The notes under the pieces are model-generated. The model was not told the DNA's origin, did no database searches, and saw nothing but the letters and a program-made list of their open reading frames with translations. From positions 67,620,181 through 67,684,180 of the forward strand of contig NC_058340.1 in NCBI RefSeq assembly GCF_905475395.1: a DNA stretch of 64,000 nucleotides, written 5' to 3'. Positions within the stretch are counted from its first letter, which is position 1; each line of letters opens with the position of its first letter. The translations under genes and the position numbers were made by a program. The DNA comes from Chrysoperla carnea (Eukaryota; Arthropoda; Insecta; Neuroptera; Chrysopidae). Positions 60,361 to 64,000 of the stretch are shown in pieces.

Positions 60361-60953
60361 TTAAGGGGTCTCCACCGTGTGACGGCCCCATTTTTAAGCT
60401 TTTTTTGGTATTTTATTATTTTAAAATTATATAAAAAAACTTACAAAGTAAAATCTTCATTGGAACAGAAGTTGTACCACTCCGAACTCGACACCCGACT
60501 CGAGAAAAACGATGCTTCACGATTTCGACTGATTATCTTATCTGAAACAAAAAAACGAAACAACATTTTAATTTAGAAGTCCAAATGCATCGAATGATCT
60601 AGAATCAGGTAAAAATATTGAAAATTAAATTTTTGGCAGACTGCTTAGAAAAAATTTCAAATGTTATTATTTTTTTTATGTTTTTGTTAGGAAACAAATA
60701 GAAATACTCGAAAATTTTGATGTTTCTAGTTCATTTCGTGCGTTTACATGTGTGCCGAGTCTACCTTATAAATTTCAAGTGAATCGGTTGATCCGTTCTC
60801 GAGTTATGGTGGAGGAAAATGTAAAAACAATGCGTTTTCAGATTCAAAATCTTATCTGAACTTACTCACATCAGCTTCTTTTACGTTCATATGTTTACGT
60901 AAAAAAAAAAAAATCGATTTTGAAAAACCCATCACACGGAGAGACCCCCTTAA
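60361..60953. mobile_element. TTAA-flanked element, TTAAGGGGGTCTC family
   Basis: Left TTAAGGGGTCTCCACCGTGT; right ACACGGAGAGACCCCCTTAA. 593 bp. The interior has scraps of open frame (a 65-codon ORF at 60379) with no recognisable domain. Confidence 0.8.
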
Positions 60954-63585
60954 ATTCAAATCCATTTTAAAACGAGGAAATTATTTTAATAATTTCAGAT
61001 TGATAATTTTCAATTATATTTTCATTTAATATTACTTATTCTTGGAAAAAAATTATTGAAAATTAGAGTTATATATTTTTGTACAAAATACAATGTTAAA
61101 TTTTTCTATTTTTTTTTTTTTTTTTTTGTATAATTTAAGGGAATTTTATTTCAGAAAAAAACCAAAGACTTAACAAATATTAGCGAAAAATTATAACTTT
61201 TTTAAACATGATAATCTAGATAATTTACAACTATTTTTATTAGCCTAAACAAAAACTGAACAATTACTATTTTTTATGAAATTTATGTGAGAAAAAACGA
61301 TAAAAAAAACTATCGAAAATTTAAAAAAATCATAAATAAACCTTGCAATGATTTCTATTCAAAGAAAATGGCCCATAAGTATTTAAAAAAATAAAATAAC
61401 AATGAATAAATGTAAATTTTAAAATAAATTAAGATAAATTAAAAGAAATTAAAAACCACTTTCACTATTGCTTTAATCCTTTACTCTTTTCTATGTGCCA
61501 AATTCGCATAAAATGTCTGTAATTATGTACGTGTGACCTGATATATATAAATATAAATATAATATATAAAATATATTTAACAAAAACAAAAATAAATAAA
61601 TAAAAATATTACTATTATATGTCTATTTTATATCAAAATTTCTACTGTGATAATTTTTTGAAAAAAAAAAAAAAAAATACATGAATAATTTTCTGGGCAT
61701 CTTCTTTAAAAACTAATCTACATAAATTAAATAGGATAATGTATAGAAAGTATATAAACAGTGTATTTCAAAATGTATTTTTTGGAATTATTGAGAAAAT
61801 CATTAATTACGCCAACCATTTAATATGACTTTTAAAAGCATGTTTAAATCTATAAAAAAATGATAATGGGATATGAAATGGCTAAACCAATAAAATAATG
61901 GGCTATTTTTTATTATCCAGTTCATTCACACTTTTATTTAAACAGTATTGTTGTAAATTATTATGGGGTCTTAATAGATTATTTCATCGATTTGCTATTG
62001 TTACGAAAAATTGTCAAAAAACTATTCAACTAAAGAAAATCTTATATATTTTATCTTCCCATGCCATCACATTTTTTTAATTGTACTCATTTTAATTCTT
62101 GAACAATCTTTTCATCAGTTTCAAAAATTATTAATCAATGATTAAAGAAACTTGGTGAAACTGAACTTAAATTTTAAAATTTAATATTTTGTGGAATACC
62201 TGTTTATATAAAACTTGTTTATAATAACAATTTAATATAATCAATAATAAAGTGCTGATTATAATGGGTGAGGCTTGCATGTTTGTTATTGAGAATTGAA
62301 AAATGGTCGAAAATAGAGTGCATTTTTCAATTGTGTTGTTGACAAAAAAAAAAATCATCAATCTTTGTATTTTATTTCAATTCTTTATCATAAATAATAT
62401 TGAATAAGTTAATTAAAATGAATCAAATATACAAAAGAATTCACAGATTACAAACGTTATTTAGGCACAGTGTGCTATGCTCGTGAGGTAGAAATGTTAA
62501 AATACAAAAGCCTATGTATAAAATATATACATACATTCTTTTGGCGTTTTCGCTTCTCTTTTGAAAAGTTTTTTTAAATTATTATTAACTAAAATTAAAT
62601 TAAAAATAAAAACAGTTTAAATAAAAACTTATATTCAACAACTCAATTATTTCAGGAAAAAACAAAATAAGCCACATTGTAATACGAGCTATCAAAAAAG
62701 GTCAACTCGTGCTAACTCAATTCGTATTTAGCCGAACTAAATTGGGTCGATCTGATTTTTTTAAATACAGATTGAACTTTTTTCTGTCAACAAGTAGCTA
62801 TTAAAGAATCTTTTCTTCACGTAATTGGGATATAAGAAATAAATGACATAGAGAAATCGCTCATTATAATAAATGGTACGATCATTGAATAAAGAAGAGC
62901 GTTCAATGGTTACGGCTAATATATATGGAGTCTGATTGTAAGGCTAACTTGAGCCAGAATACTTAAGCTACCAGAGCTTTATGAAACTTAATGGATAAAC
63001 TTAAAAAGTACTCGACCGATTTTAAAAATTATTTCACCAATATAAAACTACATAATCAGCTAGTAATATGAGCTGTATTTTATTTATTTTTTAATTAGGA
63101 TTCCGCACCAAAATTTAAAACCTTTGAAATTGAGAAAGGAGGCATACGTGAGGGCAATTAAGAAATGAAGGCTATAACGCAGTAGTCTTTGTTTTTAAAG
63201 TTGAAATTTCCCAGTGAAATGCTCGAGTAACTGCTAGTTTATGAATAAAGTTGAAAAAAATTAGACTTTGTATATTGGAGAAAAAATAGTTAATTCACAC
63301 CACACAAGATTTAAGCAACGAATGATATGCGAATATTAATATATTACTCACTAAAATCTATGAAATTATAATTGAACTATAGACTTTTCAATCAATAATC
63401 ATAATTTTTTCATACAATTTATTTCATGATCTTGTGATGGCTTGCCGCCCATCGATTTGACTTTTCGAAAAGCAAATAGGTTTACAAAAGCTTTTTTCGG
63501 ACAAAGTTAGGCTTAATCAGATTCCAAACATTAACCGTAACGTGCATATTATATAATTTAATAAATAAAAAAGTTTTAACTTAAG
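60954..63585. other. Intergenic, nothing recognised
   Basis: Very AT-rich with long A and T runs; only chance-sized ORFs. Confidence 0.55.
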
Positions 63586-63741
63586 TACAGAGTGTAACAT
63601 AAAAAGTGTGCCAAGCTTTAATGGTAACAGAATATAACAAAAAATGTCCCAAAACGTGATGGTAGAAATAAATGCTTTGTAGAATTGCGATGTATAATCT
63701 ACTCGAAAAATTTGACACATCCTTTTCTGACACACCCTGTA
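63586..63741. mobile_element. Short element with TACAGGGTGT-type ends
   Basis: Left TACAGAGTGTAACATAAAAA; right is the complement of TACAGGGTGTGTCAGAAAAG. About 156 bp. The same terminal style as the element at 45679, but the interior is unrelated. Confidence 0.6.
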
Positions 63742-63871
63742 CATTTATGTATATATATACCTACGATATTATATGTTTATGTGTAATAAATAAATGAAAA
63801 TCATTTTTGTTTTTATTTGCATTTCATTTGACAAGTTTATTCCACAGATATTCCTGGAAGTTTAGTACCAA

Positions 63872-64000
63872 GTTTATAACGCTTAGAAATATTGATGCTA
63901 CAAACAAAATTTTGGTATAGATATTTATAAAATCACCTAATTAGTCCATTTTCATTTGTCCATCTATCCGTCTACCAGCACGGTAACTCAAAAACGAAAA
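63872..64000 (+). repeat. Dispersed repeat, copy 2 (runs off the window)
   Basis: Matches 27387-27515: TATAACGCTTAGAAATATTG, AAAATCACCTAATTAGTCCA and the pyrimidine-rich GTCCATCTATCCGTCTACC tract. Confidence 0.75.

Overview
The window is AT-rich nuclear DNA from an animal, most likely an insect. Genes are split by short GT-AG introns. They encode recognisable animal proteins: a Nup155 C-terminus, a THAP/C2H2 protein, tankyrase, spartin, a double haem peroxidase of the arthropod DBLOX type, and an alpha-1,2-fucosyltransferase-like enzyme. Tyrosine tRNA genes carry a short intron after the anticodon loop, as in flies. The species cannot be named from the sequence.

Layout. 1-1312 (+): last exons of Nup155. 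1440-2130 (-): broken copy of a multicopy arthropod ORF. 2337-3927 (+): three-exon THAP/zinc-finger gene. 3928-5915: a hairpin-rich composite repeat with tRNA-like sequences at both ends, then the upstream region of tankyrase. 5916-12817 (+): complete 13-exon tankyrase, 1180 aa. 12818-18165: long non-coding stretch with repeat fragments. 18166-18465 (-): unexplained open, GC-richer stretch. 18908-24222 (-): complete four-exon spartin, 563 aa. 24223-39243: repeat-rich intergenic DNA with one small membrane-protein ORF (31546-31827), a LINE tail, long inverted repeats and several families of TTAA-flanked miniature elements. 39244-41733: six tRNA-Tyr genes, three on each strand, in a head-to-head palindromic cluster that surrounds a retroelement fragment. 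42571-50833 (+): upstream tandem repeats, then a 14-exon double peroxidase gene. 51200-52857: a hAT-type miniature element with a target duplication and a seventh tRNA-Tyr. 53723-55727 (+): two-exon fucosyltransferase-like gene. 55728-64000: no convincing gene; several miniature elements and repeats.

The genes do not form one pathway; this is an ordinary insect gene neighbourhood of housekeeping and membrane or secretory genes. The most distinctive points are: (1) a double peroxidase whose first domain has lost the proximal haem histidine and other catalytic residues while the second keeps the full set; (2) the inverted tRNA-Tyr cluster; (3) a recurring class of TTAAGG-ended foldback elements with different interiors; (4) many repeat families sharing two to four copies inside this one window. 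Exon boundaries were placed by reading frame, GT-AG sites and protein family fit, all by eye. No alignment or database search was run.
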